A stretch of 64,000 bases of DNA from NAK82 sp036172345 (GCA_036172345.1 JASFBB010000180.1:13978-77977), one strand, 5' to 3'. Positions 1-9,056 are shown, counted from the stretch's first letter. Made by a program: numbers and translations. The notes: a model not told the origin generated them from the sequence alone.

Positions 1-1520
1 TCGCGCAGCACTTCAGGCAGACCGATGAGGAAAAAGGCGCCGGTGATCACCCCTGGGATGCTGCCAATGCCGCCGATGATGATCAGACACAATACGTTGA
101 TCGAGACAAAGAGGGTGAAATCCATGGGGAAGATGGCGCCTTGGCGGGCAGCGAAAATTGCACCTCCCACGCCGGCAAACGAGGCGCCGATGGCGAATGC
201 CATCAACTTAGCGGCCACAAGGTTGATGCCCATCGCCTGTGCCACGTCCTCGTCCTCACGCACAGCGATCCACGCTCGTCCGATGCGCGAGTCGTTGAGG
301 CGCAGCGAGATGAAGACCACCACCAGACACGCGGCCAGGATCAAGTAATAGAGGTAACGCGGATCGCTCAGCTGGATGCCGAAGAAAGGGGGCGGCGGGG
401 TCTCCATAATGCCCTGTGGCCCACCGATGTAGGGCTTTAACACGTCCGAGAGTGCCAAAATGCGGATGATCTCCCCGAACCCCAATGTGACGATAGCGAG
501 ATAGTCACCGCGCAGACGCAAGACAGGGATGCCGAGCAAGATACCGGAGAGCGCAGCGAACATCAGGGCAATCGGCAGTGCCACCCAGAATGGCAACCCC
601 AAGTGGAGCGAAGAGGCCGGCGAGCTGAAGAGTGCCAGCGTGTAGGCACCGATGGCGTAGAAAGCAACATAGCCCAGATCCAACAGCCCGGCCATGCCCA
701 CCACGATGTTCAAGCCAAGGCCCATCAACGTGAATAACCCGATGGTGGTCAACGTCTGCGACCAGAACAACCCCACCACAAAGGGCAGCGCCGCCAAGAC
801 GCTAACAATGAGCGCGATCGAGACATAACGCCAGACACCCCCACTCCTCCGTCGAACCACGGCCGCATCCGGACGCGGGCGCGCCCGCAACAGGTAGGTC
901 ACCAAGCCCACCAGGATGAACAAACCGATTCCGGCCGGTAACGGAAGCACCTTGCCTGCTTTCACGCCCAGGAGTTTCATGATGAGGCGCGAGACATCCA
1001 GGCCGATGATCGCCTCCCAGAATATCCCGATCAGGATGACCGCCATAAGGCCTTCGAGGAGGGCACGCCGTAGTTGTTGCGGCAATAACCCGAAGAGAAC
1101 AGCCAGGATTGCCATTACAGCTGACATTCCAATCAGCACCAAGGCAGCGCTAGACAGCGGCAGTCCCAAGGACAGCGCGGCGACCATCTCCGGCGTGGCA
1201 TTGACCAGCACATCGCGCAATGCCACTTGGCTGACCACAAGCAACAAAACAGCCAACATAATGCCAGTGATCAGGCCGGCGATCCCGGCGGCCAGCGCCT
1301 TATGTCCTAGTTGTGGGGAGCTCTTGGCCACTTGGCGCGCCGCCAATGCACCGGCCGCCAAGCCGAAGGCCAGCAAGATCACCATCGAGAGCGTAAGGTC
1401 GCCGACCAGGTAGCGTTTGGCGAAGGTCTGCACCATACCGATCAGCACGATGAAAACAGCGACCACGCCGAGGATGAGGCCGTTGCGTACTCCAGCACGG
1501 ATGACGGATAACGGATTCAC
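1..1520 (-). CDS. livM: Branched-chain amino acid ABC transporter permease LivM (C-terminus cut by window edge)
   Basis: Reading the minus strand from a GTG at 1520 gives about 506 codons without a stop up to the window edge. The product is strongly hydrophobic, with many membrane segments. The second half carries typical LivM sequence: GLNIVVGMAGLLDLGYVAFY, then the RLRGDYLAIVTLGFGEI block, then GRAWIAVREDEDVAQAMGIN. LivM is the second inner-membrane permease of high-affinity Leu/Ile/Val (or amide/urea) uptake. The N-terminal half has an extra set of hydrophobic segments before the conserved core, so the protein is longer than the usual ~300-400 residues. The start lies 13 bases after the livH stop with a GAGG site right behind that stop, so the two genes are co-transcribed. 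The ATPases livG/livF are presumably beyond the left edge. Confidence 0.88.
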   Translation of the reverse strand, partial: MNPLSVIRAGVRNGLILGVVAVFIVLIGMVQTFAKRYLVGDLTLSMVILLAFGLAAGALAARQVAKSSPQLGHKALAAGIAGLITGIMLAVLLLVVSQVALRDVLVNATPEMVAALSLGLPLSSAALVLIGMSAVMAILAVLFGLLPQQLRRALLEGLMAVILIGIFWEAIIGLDVSRLIMKLLGVKAGKVLPLPAGIGLFILVGLVTYLLRARPRPDAAVVRRRSGGVWRYVSIALIVSVLAALPFVVGLFWSQTLTTIGLFTLMGLGLNIVVGMAGLLDLGYVAFYAIGAYTLALFSSPASSLHLGLPFWVALPIALMFAALSGILLGIPVLRLRGDYLAIVTLGFGEIIRILALSDVLKPYIGGPQGIMETPPPPFFGIQLSDPRYLYYLILAACLVVVFISLRLNDSRIGRAWIAVREDEDVAQAMGINLVAAKLMAFAIGASFAGVGGAIFAARQGAIFPMDFTLFVSINVLCLIIIGGIGSIPGVITGAFFLIGLPEVLR

Positions 1521-1533
1521 GCGCGCAATCCTC

Positions 1534-2616
1534 CTAGGCCTTCTTGCCGGACAGCACTTCACCCAAGATGCCGGAAGGTCGGAAGATCAGCACGATCACC
1601 AGCAGGCCGAACGAAATCACGTCTTTGAGCTGCGTGCTGATGTCCAAGGCGGTGGGAGCGATCGCTTCCACGAAGCCGAGGAACAGTCCCCCCATCATGG
1701 CGCCGGGAATATTGCCGATGCCGCCCAACACGGCCGCCGTGAACGCTTTGATGCCCGGAATGAAACCCACCGTGTGGATCACCTGCTTATACCACAACCC
1801 CCACATCACGCCCGCGGCGCCGGCGAGTGCCGATCCGATGGCGAAGGTGATCATGATCACCCAGTCCACGTCAATGCCCATCAAGGCGGCGGTCTCTTTG
1901 TCCTCTGCCACCGCACGCATGGCCTTGCCGATCTTGGTCTTGCGCACCAACAGATAAAGTGCCACCATCAGGATAACAGTGATGATGATAATGAGAACGC
2001 TCATATGTTGAATGCGCAGCTCCCGTTCACCCACACTGACCGCCCATGAGCCGGAGAGCACCGCGACAGTGGGATAGACCTTCGTACGAATGCCAAACAG
2101 CAGCCGCACGGCTTGCTGTAAGAAGAAAGAAGCGCCGATAGCGCAGATCAGGGGCACCAGGCGCGGCGCGCGGCGCAACGGCCGATAGGCGATGCGCTCC
2201 AACAAAATGCCCACGACCGGGGGTATCCCCATACCGACGATGAAGGTGATCAACAAGGCCGGTAAGGGGTTGGAGGCCAGGAAACCGGACTGATGAAAGC
2301 CGTTCAGCACGAAGTAACCTGCCATCGCCCCGATCATGAAGATTTCACCATGGGCAAAGTTGATCATCAGCAGGATGCCGTAGACCATCGTGTATCCCAG
2401 CGCGACCAGGGCATACATCGAACCTTGCACCAGGCCGTTGAGGGTTTGCATCAGCCATACGTCGGGACCGTATAATCCTTGTGCTGCCGTACCCGCGATG
2501 CGCCACACCACCAGCGCGGTCACTCCTAATCCCACCACCCAAAGCGCAATGCGGTTGAGCGAGACCCTCACCGCTGGTGCCCGGCTGACTCGTGCCCCCC
2601 GAGAGACTACTGCCAT
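1534..2616 (-). CDS. livH: Branched-chain amino acid ABC transporter permease LivH
   Basis: A 360-residue multi-pass membrane permease. Conserved LivH features are visible: GLVQGSMYALVALGYTMVYG early, INFAHGEIFMIGA after it, and the cytoplasmic loop with RAVAEDKETAALMGIDVDW that contacts the ATPases. It pairs with LivM to form the channel for the substrate delivered by LivK. I chose the ATG at 2616 because GGAG lies nine bases before it. A TTG at 2631 in the same frame is the alternative. Order livK-livH-livM on the minus strand, with a 146-bp gap after livK that holds a strong hairpin, suggests one operon with reduced permease expression relative to the binding protein. Confidence 0.92.
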   Translation of the reverse strand: MAVVSRGARVSRAPAVRVSLNRIALWVVGLGVTALVVWRIAGTAAQGLYGPDVWLMQTLNGLVQGSMYALVALGYTMVYGILLMINFAHGEIFMIGAMAGYFVLNGFHQSGFLASNPLPALLITFIVGMGIPPVVGILLERIAYRPLRRAPRLVPLICAIGASFFLQQAVRLLFGIRTKVYPTVAVLSGSWAVSVGERELRIQHMSVLIIIITVILMVALYLLVRKTKIGKAMRAVAEDKETAALMGIDVDWVIMITFAIGSALAGAAGVMWGLWYKQVIHTVGFIPGIKAFTAAVLGGIGNIPGAMMGGLFLGFVEAIAPTALDISTQLKDVISFGLLVIVLIFRPSGILGEVLSGKKA

Positions 2617-2662
2617 ACGAACACGCTCCAAATATCCCTGAAGGATCGGATTAAGACATTCC

Positions 2663-2693
2663 GATAGGGGCGACGCATCCAGCCGCCCCTATC
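2663..2693. repeat. 10-bp perfect inverted repeat between livK and livH
   Basis: GATAGGGGCG (2663-2672) and CGCCCCTATC (2684-2693) are exact reverse complements around an 11-base loop. The hairpin sits between the stop of livK and the start of livH on the transcribed minus strand. It could act as a partial terminator or RNA-stabilising hairpin giving more binding protein than permease. Its GGGGCGACGCAT core resembles dispersed palindromes found in Chloroflexota and cyanobacterial intergenic regions, so it may simply be a copy of a repeat family. Both ideas are inference. Confidence 0.6.
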
Positions 2694-2762
2694 CCATCCG
2701 AGTTCTATCGTGAAGCAAGATGAGGAGAAACCCCCATCGTCCTACTTTGTGAGTATCACCCG

Positions 2763-4226
2763 CTATTCCGCGGGTGCCCACTGGCCGTTCACCACCTTAG
2801 AGATTGCCACTGTTCCGGTGCCGCAGTCGCCGTTGGGCTGGCAGGTGATCACGCCGGACAGACCCTGATAACCGGTCGTGGCGCGGACGGCGCGATTGAG
2901 CGCCTCACGCCCGATCCACAGGGTGCCATCCGGTCCCTGGACAGCCGAGTGGTAGATGGCATCCATGATCACGTTGACGGCGTCATAGGCGTGCAGGTGG
3001 AAAGGCGCTGGCGGCTTCTCGCCGTAAGTAGCTTCGTACTTGGCCATAAAGGTATTGACGCCCGGTCCGGCGGTGGCCAAATCCGCTGCGCTCGCGTACA
3101 CCCCTTCAGCTGCTGCACCGGCGGACTTGATGAAATCCTCCGCCTTGATGCCGTCGGCTCCCATGAAGATGACGTTTTCCATACCGACATCCGCGCGCTG
3201 GCTGGCCAGGAAGGCGCCCTCGGCCACGAAACCGCCGAAGTAGATCAACTCCGGTTTGTTCACGCCGATCTTGGTCAACACCGGGCGCATATCAGTGTCG
3301 CCCACCGAGACTGCTTCTTGAGCAACCACTTCGCCACCTATCGCCTTGAACGCTTCCGCAAAGGCATTCACCAGACCTTCGCCGTAAGGGCTGCCATCGT
3401 GGATCGTGGCTACCTTCCGAATGCCCAGTTTCTCATATACGAACTTGGCGGCTGCAGGTCCCTGAATGGCATCACTCCAGCACACACGGTTGGCGGCACG
3501 CAGACCGCGCGCGGTGAACGCCACGGCGGTCGAGCTGGGCGAAACCATTGTGTAACCGGCACGCTCATAGATGTCCGAGGCCGGAATCGAGGAGCTGGAG
3601 CACATGTTGCCGACCACTGCGACGATGGTGGGATCGGCTACGAACTTGTTGGCCACTGCTGTGCCACCTTCGCCGGAGCACAGGTCATCCTCCACCACCA
3701 GCTCCACAGGATGACCGGCCAATGTAGGACGATCCGCTACAGCGAGCTCCGCTCCACGCTTCTCGTCCAGGCCCAACACATCCACACCGGCACCGCTCAG
3801 TGCCGCGGCAAAACCAATGCGCACCGGCTCGCCTGGAGCGACGGTGACCACACCCCACGGGTCATCGGGCGGCGCATCTCCCTTGGCAGGACCGATACGC
3901 TCGCCCTTCAGATATGCCTGCACCAGGTCCGCAGTGGGGATGAGGATGACATCACCCTCTTTTAGGGCATTGGGGTCGGTGATCTTGGTGAGCTGTGGGT
4001 TGGTTTGTGCGGCGAAGTTGTTGTAATACACAATCGCGGGATAGGCCAGCACATTGCCAAAATCGCGTGCGGCGATCAAGGAGAGTGTCTCCCGCGGCCC
4101 AACAGTGTAGATCTTGCCCTCGATCTTGACCTCCGCCTCCTGGGCCGGTGGCGCAGCTAATGCCCCGATCGGAAAGAGCGTCACTACCAATGCAATGACC
4201 AGCAACAGAACAAACCACTTCTTCAT
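2763..4226 (-). CDS. livK: Branched-chain amino acid ABC transporter substrate-binding protein with N-terminal LysM-like domain
   Basis: A 487-residue secreted binding protein. Residues 1-25 form a signal peptide (KKW, a hydrophobic stretch, then ALAAPP). Residues ~33-100 look like a LysM-type domain: YTVGPRETLSLIAARDFGN, then a prolonged linker ending in KEGDVILIPT. From ~130 on it is a periplasmic-binding type I fold (GEPVRIGFAAALSGAGVDVL; MVSPSSTAVAFTARG; GKP-like hinge regions), as in LivK/LIV-BP and related receptors. The start follows an AGGAGGAGG site. It is the first gene of the liv operon. The LysM module is unusual for this family and may hold the receptor at the cell wall. Ligand specificity cannot be read from sequence. 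Confidence 0.9.
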   Translation of the reverse strand: MKKWFVLLLVIALVVTLFPIGALAAPPAQEAEVKIEGKIYTVGPRETLSLIAARDFGNVLAYPAIVYYNNFAAQTNPQLTKITDPNALKEGDVILIPTADLVQAYLKGERIGPAKGDAPPDDPWGVVTVAPGEPVRIGFAAALSGAGVDVLGLDEKRGAELAVADRPTLAGHPVELVVEDDLCSGEGGTAVANKFVADPTIVAVVGNMCSSSSIPASDIYERAGYTMVSPSSTAVAFTARGLRAANRVCWSDAIQGPAAAKFVYEKLGIRKVATIHDGSPYGEGLVNAFAEAFKAIGGEVVAQEAVSVGDTDMRPVLTKIGVNKPELIYFGGFVAEGAFLASQRADVGMENVIFMGADGIKAEDFIKSAGAAAEGVYASAADLATAGPGVNTFMAKYEATYGEKPPAPFHLHAYDAVNVIMDAIYHSAVQGPDGTLWIGREALNRAVRATTGYQGLSGVITCQPNGDCGTGTVAISKVVNGQWAPAE

Positions 4227-4254
4227 GGTGTCCTCCTCCTTATGCGTGAGCTCG

Positions 4255-4284
4255 ATACAAGATGTTCCTTACTTTAAGGGTCAA
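4255..4284 (-). promoter_or_regulatory. Candidate sigma70-type promoter for livK
   Basis: On the minus strand TTGACC (4284-4279) is followed after 18 bases by TTGTAT (4260-4255), about 29 bases before the livK start. The -35 box matches 5 of 6 consensus bases and the -10 box is weak, so a regulated promoter is likely. Confidence 0.4.
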
Positions 4285-4625
4285 GCAGCGTGAAAAAGCA
4301 AGCACCTATCGATGATCATCCCCCCTTTCACTGCGGTGATCGGCAGCCCCGGTCAATCCAAATATATTGCCCATCCATATGAGGTTGCACCCGGGATATG
4401 CCATTATGTCCTTTCTGAAGACTCCAAAAGCGATTAAATGCAACTGATACCCAATGCGCACTAGAAGCTATAGGATCGGGAAGACATCCATCTTGCTTGG
4501 CAGAAAATCCTGCCGCACTCTATCATCTACGTCTAATTGAAACGAAATTATACCATCCTCTTAAAGGATGTCAAGCGGGCATTCGATGGATGGCTGGAAC
4601 ACCTTTCCCGCCCTCGAAACTTTCC

Positions 4626-4654
4626 TTGCACGAAGATGCCCGACATGTTAAAAT
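4626..4654 (+). promoter_or_regulatory. Sigma70-type promoter for the phosphohexomutase-glmU operon
   Basis: TTGCAC (4626-4631), a 17-base spacer, then TAAAAT (4649-4654). This is the best promoter match upstream of the plus-strand operon that starts at 4765 and predicts a leader of about 100 bases. Confidence 0.6.
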
Positions 4655-4764
4655 AAAGTAGGTATGATAGTCACCTGGCGCTGCCGCTAGCAGGGTAAGG
4701 TGCGCTGCCGATTTCAGTCTATGGTGGATGCGGTGCAATCGCCAGGGGACGATCACCAAACTCG

Positions 4765-6171
4765 ATGTCTGATAGCGATTCATCTGACAAGCCTATCATC
4801 AACCCGCATCTCTTGCGTGGATATAGCTTCCGCGGACTGGCAGACCGAGACCTGCCCGATGAGGTGGTCGCCCGGCTCGGCTATGCGGCGGGTACTTATT
4901 TTGCCCGTTTGGGCGAGAGGACGGTCGTCCTCGCACGGGATGCGCGGCTGAGCTCTCCACGCATCCGTGCCACGCTGAGATCTGCATTGCTTCACTCCGG
5001 TGTGCGCGTGATCGATATAGGCTTGGTGCCGACGCCGGTGCACAACTTTGCCACCGATCTCTATGGCCCCGCCGCCGGCGTCATGGTGACAGCGAGCCAT
5101 AACCCACCGGAGTACAATGGCCTCAAGCTGCGCCGGGAACGTACCCTGGACGTTCATGAATTGCGAGAGATCATTGCCCTGGCAGCTCGTTCATCGCCTC
5201 CTCCTGCACCGCCGCCTGATGCGGATGTGTTCCTGACCTGGATGGACGTGATACCGACCTATCTGGAGCGCGTGCGCCGTTATACCGATGTGCGTCGCGC
5301 GCTCAAGGTGGTGCTGGATGGAGGCGATGGCACGAACGGGCCGCTGGTCGCCCCACTTTTGCGCGCATTGGGCTGCCAGGTGGTGGAGATCAACTGCATT
5401 CCGGACGGGCATTTCCCCCACCGCGATCCCGACCCGACCGCACCCGATGCGGTGGATGCGTTAGCCGCGATGGTACGCCGCGAGGCGGCGGAGATCGGCT
5501 TGGCGTTTGACGGAGATGGCGATCGGTTGGTGGTCGTGGATGAACAGGGAACACGGATCTTGGGCGATCAAATTATGATGTGGTTAGCGCGCGACGTGCT
5601 GCGCCAACAGCCTGGAGCGCGCATCGTGTTCGAAGCGCTTTGCACCCGCGCCCTCTACGACGATGTGCTCGCCCATGGCGGTGAGCCGATCGTCACACCC
5701 ACCGGCTATGCCTATGTCCATGCCGCCGTTCTGGACCATGCAGCCGCGTTAGGTGGCGAGCTATCGGGTCACCTGTTCTTCCACTTGCCGGACTTTCGCT
5801 TCGACGACGCTATCCTGGGCGCGCTGCGACTGCTCAGCCTCCTCTCCCGGGACACTACACCCCTCTCCGAAATGGTGCGTGCGCTGCCGGCCTATCGTTC
5901 CTCACCGCCGCTGCGGATTGCCTGCTCGGACTCCGCCAAGAAGGAGGTAGTGGCTCGCGTGCGTGACCATTTTGTGCGCACTTGGCCGGTGGATGAGTTA
6001 GACGGTGTGCGCATTGACTTTGGCGATGGTTGGGGTACGGTGCGCGCCTCGAACACACAGCCCGCTCTGGTGCTGCGCTTCGAGGCGCGTTCAGACAAAC
6101 GTTTGGCTGAGATCACGCACTGGGTGATGAAGCAAGTAGGGCTTGCCATGCAGGAGAGCGACGGTGGCTGA
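4765..6171 (+). CDS. Phosphomannomutase/phosphoglucomutase family phosphohexomutase
   Basis: 468 residues, normal for the alpha-D-phosphohexomutase superfamily. All three signatures are present: the phosphoserine loop TASHNPPEYNG (~residues 109-119), the Mg-binding loop FDGDGDR (~250), and a sugar-binding GGELSGH motif (~330). It interconverts hexose 1- and 6-phosphates (mannose, glucose or glucosamine). The N-terminal NPHLLRGYSFRG matches the PMM/PGM entry and supports the start at 4765. The stop overlaps the start of the GlmU-like nucleotidyltransferase, so the product of one enzyme probably feeds the next. Which of PMM, PGM or GlmM activity dominates cannot be settled from sequence. Confidence 0.92.
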   Translation: MSDSDSSDKPIINPHLLRGYSFRGLADRDLPDEVVARLGYAAGTYFARLGERTVVLARDARLSSPRIRATLRSALLHSGVRVIDIGLVPTPVHNFATDLYGPAAGVMVTASHNPPEYNGLKLRRERTLDVHELREIIALAARSSPPPAPPPDADVFLTWMDVIPTYLERVRRYTDVRRALKVVLDGGDGTNGPLVAPLLRALGCQVVEINCIPDGHFPHRDPDPTAPDAVDALAAMVRREAAEIGLAFDGDGDRLVVVDEQGTRILGDQIMMWLARDVLRQQPGARIVFEALCTRALYDDVLAHGGEPIVTPTGYAYVHAAVLDHAAALGGELSGHLFFHLPDFRFDDAILGALRLLSLLSRDTTPLSEMVRALPAYRSSPPLRIACSDSAKKEVVARVRDHFVRTWPVDELDGVRIDFGDGWGTVRASNTQPALVLRFEARSDKRLAEITHWVMKQVGLAMQESDGG

Positions 6172-6925
6172 GCGGGGACTGGCGGTGGTGATCCTGGCAG
6201 CCGGTCAGGGCAAACGCATGCGCTCTGACCGACCCAAGGTATTACACCCGCTGCTGGGACGGCCGATGATCGCCTATGTGCTGGATGCGGCGCGCGTGCT
6301 CCGCCCGGAACGTTTGGTGGTTGTGGTGGGGCACAAAGGTGATCAGGTGCGCGCCGCGCTCGGTGATGGGGTTCTCTTCGCCGAGCAAAGGGAACGCCTC
6401 GGCACCGGGCATGCCGTGTTGCAGGCGCGTGCTGCAGTGGGTGATTGCAACACGGTGTTGGTGCTATACGGGGACATGCCGCTGCTGCGCGCGGAGACGC
6501 TGCGTGCACTTTATCAACTGTACCGCAGCAGCGAGGGGCCACTTGCCATGCTGGTGGTGCGTGACACCGTGTCACGCGGGTTTGGACGCATCATCCGAGA
6601 TGTATCGGGACGAGTGCAAGCGATCGTTGAGGAGGCGGAATGCACGCCCGAGCAGCTCGCCATTCCGGAGCTCAACCCGGGTGTTTATTGCTTTGATGCC
6701 GAATGGTTGTGGCAACATTTACCGAAGCTCCCCTTGCATCCCGACAAGGGAGATGCGGGGGAGTACTTTCTCACCGATTTGGTGGCGATCGCCGTTGCGG
6801 AAGGGCATGCGGTGCGCGATATGCTCGCTCGCGATCCCCTTGAAGCGCTCGGCATCAACACACCGGAACACCTGGTCGAGGCGGAAGCTGCTCTCAAACG
6901 TCGCGCCCAAATGGGGGAGGTGTAA
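6164..6925 (+). CDS. glmU: GlmU-type N-acetylglucosamine-1-phosphate uridylyltransferase domain protein
   Basis: 253 residues that match only the N-terminal half of GlmU. The nucleotide-binding LAVVILAAGQGKRM and PKVLHPLLGRPM are at the N-terminus, followed by GTGHAVLQ and LYGDMPLL. The expected reaction joins GlcNAc-1-P and UTP to UDP-GlcNAc. I chose GTG 6164, which has AGGAG seven bases upstream and overlaps the mutase stop; an upstream TTG would add residues with no homology. The protein stops after the linker GINTPEHLVEAEAAL, where normal GlmU continues into the acetyltransferase beta-helix. That part is encoded separately by the next gene, 9 bases downstream. Confidence 0.88.
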   Translation: MAERGLAVVILAAGQGKRMRSDRPKVLHPLLGRPMIAYVLDAARVLRPERLVVVVGHKGDQVRAALGDGVLFAEQRERLGTGHAVLQARAAVGDCNTVLVLYGDMPLLRAETLRALYQLYRSSEGPLAMLVVRDTVSRGFGRIIRDVSGRVQAIVEEAECTPEQLAIPELNPGVYCFDAEWLWQHLPKLPLHPDKGDAGEYFLTDLVAIAVAEGHAVRDMLARDPLEALGINTPEHLVEAEAALKRRAQMGEV

Positions 6926-6934
6926 CATTCACCT

Positions 6935-7648
6935 ATGCTCAAGCCAGAGGATTTCTTCGATCTATCGCGTTATATCCATCGTGAGTTGTTCGCTGACCTG
7001 CGTGTCATCTACGTCTGGGATGCGTTGAAGCTGCTCAAAGAATATTTGGAGCACATCATCAAGCCGGAAATCCAAGGTGAGGTGATGCCGGGCGCCTACA
7101 TCGTCGGAGAGTGCATCTTCATCGGCGCTGGCTCGGTGGTGGAACCGGGTGCGCTCATCAAGGGCCCAGCGTACATCGGGCGCAACACCCAGGTGCGCCA
7201 CGGAGCCTATGTGCGGGAGCGTGTCCTGGTGGGTGATAACTGTGTGATTGGCCATGCCACCGAGATCAAGGACACCATTATGCTGGACAACGCCCACGCG
7301 GCGCACTTCGCCTATCTGGGGGATAGCATTGTGGGCAATCACGTTAACCTGGGCGCCGGCACGCGGCTGGCCAATCTAAAGTTGGACGGCTCCAATGTGC
7401 GCGTGCGCTTCGGCGAGGAAGTGCTGGACACCGGCATGCGCAAGCTGGGAGCGATCCTGGGCGACCGGGTACAGACCGGCTGCAATACGGTGACCAATCC
7501 GGGCACCTTATTAGCACCCGATTGTCGGGTGTATGCGCTGACATCCCCGCGCGGCTACTACCCTCCGGGCAGCATTATCCGACCGAGCAACGGGGTAGAA
7601 ACCGTTGTGATGCGACAATCGGGTGCCGCGGAAGGAAGAGGTTCGTAA
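6935..7648 (+). CDS. Left-handed beta-helix (hexapeptide repeat) acyltransferase-like protein, GlmU C-terminal half homologue
   Basis: 237 residues. About residues 1-50 form a helical lead-in (PEDFFDLSRYIHRELF) seen in GlmU-related proteins. From ~50 on, imperfect hexapeptide repeats follow (MPGAYIVGECIFIGAGSVVE, KGPAYIGRNTQVRHGAYV, VGDNCVIGHATEIKDTIML). The stretch FAYLGDSIVGNHVNLGAGT resembles the GlmU active-site turn. It may acetylate glucosamine-1-P, or act only as a partner or scaffold of the preceding uridylyltransferase. Same operon, 9-base gap. The catalytic identity is inference. Confidence 0.78.
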   Translation: MLKPEDFFDLSRYIHRELFADLRVIYVWDALKLLKEYLEHIIKPEIQGEVMPGAYIVGECIFIGAGSVVEPGALIKGPAYIGRNTQVRHGAYVRERVLVGDNCVIGHATEIKDTIMLDNAHAAHFAYLGDSIVGNHVNLGAGTRLANLKLDGSNVRVRFGEEVLDTGMRKLGAILGDRVQTGCNTVTNPGTLLAPDCRVYALTSPRGYYPPGSIIRPSNGVETVVMRQSGAAEGRGS

Positions 7649-7649
7649 A

Positions 7650-9056
7650 GTGGGATCGGATGTGATTGCGTCGCTGGTGCTCTTTCTTCTGTTGGTCTTG
7701 TTGCATGCTCTCTTTGTCGCTGCCGAGGTCGCGATCGCCGCGATGGACAAAGCGCGCCTGAGCTTGCTGGCAGAAGAAGGGCACTATGCGGCACGTTTGA
7801 TCGAACGCCTGGCGCACAATACGCTCCATCTTTCAGCTGCCACGCAGCTGGCCACCAAATCACTGAGCTTTCTGGCCGTGGCGCTGGCCATCGTGCAGTA
7901 CAGTGCGCCCCTGGCCGGGCAGCTCGCATGGCTTGCACCGGGCTGGTCTGCCGTCACCCATCAGTCCGTAGCGATCGGCTTGATCGCGCTGTTGCTGATG
8001 CTGGTGATGGTGCTGCTGGGCGAGCTGATGCCGCGCGCTATCGCGACGCGTTATCCGGAAGCGGTGGCCACACTGGCGGTCTATCCGATGACGTTGGTGG
8101 CATTCATCGCAACACCGATCGCGCGCGTGGCGGCCGCCCTGAATGCTTGGCTGACTGGCACCCCCACTGCGGTCATGGGCGCCAGCTTTCCGACGGTCAC
8201 CGAAGAACAGATCAAAACCTTGGTGGACGCCGGTGAGGAGGGTGGCATCATTGAAGAAGAAGAGCGGGAGATGATCTACTCCATCTTCGAGCTGGGCGAC
8301 ACGCTGGCGCGCGAGGTGATGGTGCCGCGCATCGATATGGTCGCGCTGGAGGTCAACACGCGCATCGAGGAAGCGCTGCGCGTGATTGTGGAGGTTGGGC
8401 ACTCGCGCATCCCGGTCTACGACGAGACGATCGACAACATTGTGGGCATCCTTTATGCCAAGGATATATTAAAATGCTGGCCGCATTTTGAGACGTTGCA
8501 CCTGCGTGATATCCTGCGTGAACCTTACTTCGTCCCGGAGACCAAGCCGGTGGATGAGCTGCTTCAGGAGTTGCAGCGGCGCAAGGTACACATCGCCATC
8601 GTCGTGGACGAATACGGCGGTGTGGCGGGTCTGGTCACCATCGAGGACATCCTCGAAGAGATCGTGGGCGAAATTCAAGATGAATACGACGCGGAAGAAC
8701 CCTCGCTGGTCATCGTCAGCTCGGATGAGGTGATCTGCGAAGGGCGCACCGACCTGGACGACATCAACGAAGCGCTGCACGCTGAGCTGCCCACAGACGT
8801 GAGTGACACGGTGGGTGGGCTGATCTACAGCTGCCTGGGGCGTGTCGCCGTGACAGGTGATCAGGTGTGCTTCGGCGACTTGGAGCTCACCGTGCTTGCC
8901 GTCACGGGACGCCGCATCAAAAAGGTGCGTGTGAAGCGGCTGCCCGCGGATGACACGGAGGGTTCAATGATCTCGTGTGGCGATGGGAACGTCCTCTCTC
9001 CCAAAGCACCCCCGGCCTCATCATTGCCCTCAGAAAGCCAGAGCATTGCCGGATGA
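7650..9056 (+). CDS. CorC/HlyC-type membrane protein (DUF21, CBS pair, transporter-associated domain)
   Basis: 468 residues. Residues 1-190 form a DUF21 membrane domain with about four hydrophobic helices and a GELMPRAIATRYPE motif. Then comes EEQIKTLVDAGEEGGIIEEEE followed by two CBS repeats (REVMVPRIDMVAL; IAIVVDEYGGVAGLVTIEDI). The C-terminal ~80 residues are the CorC_HlyC FAD-like domain. Family members are linked to Mg2+/Co2+ efflux and are often misnamed hemolysins. GTG 7650 was chosen because GGAAGAG lies nine bases before it. The stop overlaps the cytidine deaminase start (ATGA), so the two are translationally coupled. Confidence 0.88.
   Translation: MGSDVIASLVLFLLLVLLHALFVAAEVAIAAMDKARLSLLAEEGHYAARLIERLAHNTLHLSAATQLATKSLSFLAVALAIVQYSAPLAGQLAWLAPGWSAVTHQSVAIGLIALLLMLVMVLLGELMPRAIATRYPEAVATLAVYPMTLVAFIATPIARVAAALNAWLTGTPTAVMGASFPTVTEEQIKTLVDAGEEGGIIEEEEREMIYSIFELGDTLAREVMVPRIDMVALEVNTRIEEALRVIVEVGHSRIPVYDETIDNIVGILYAKDILKCWPHFETLHLRDILREPYFVPETKPVDELLQELQRRKVHIAIVVDEYGGVAGLVTIEDILEEIVGEIQDEYDAEEPSLVIVSSDEVICEGRTDLDDINEALHAELPTDVSDTVGGLIYSCLGRVAVTGDQVCFGDLELTVLAVTGRRIKKVRVKRLPADDTEGSMISCGDGNVLSPKAPPASSLPSESQSIAG

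Larger units (their letters stand above)
4227..4764. other. Divergent intergenic region livK / phosphohexomutase
   Basis: 538 bases without a convincing gene. It contains a candidate livK promoter near the left side and a strong plus-strand promoter at 4626-4654. The centre is AT-richer than the surrounding genes. No RNA gene or riboswitch was recognised. Confidence 0.6.

Noticed and set aside
2949..3965. 338-codon frame antisense to livK
   Set aside because: Shadow frame; no recognisable protein features.
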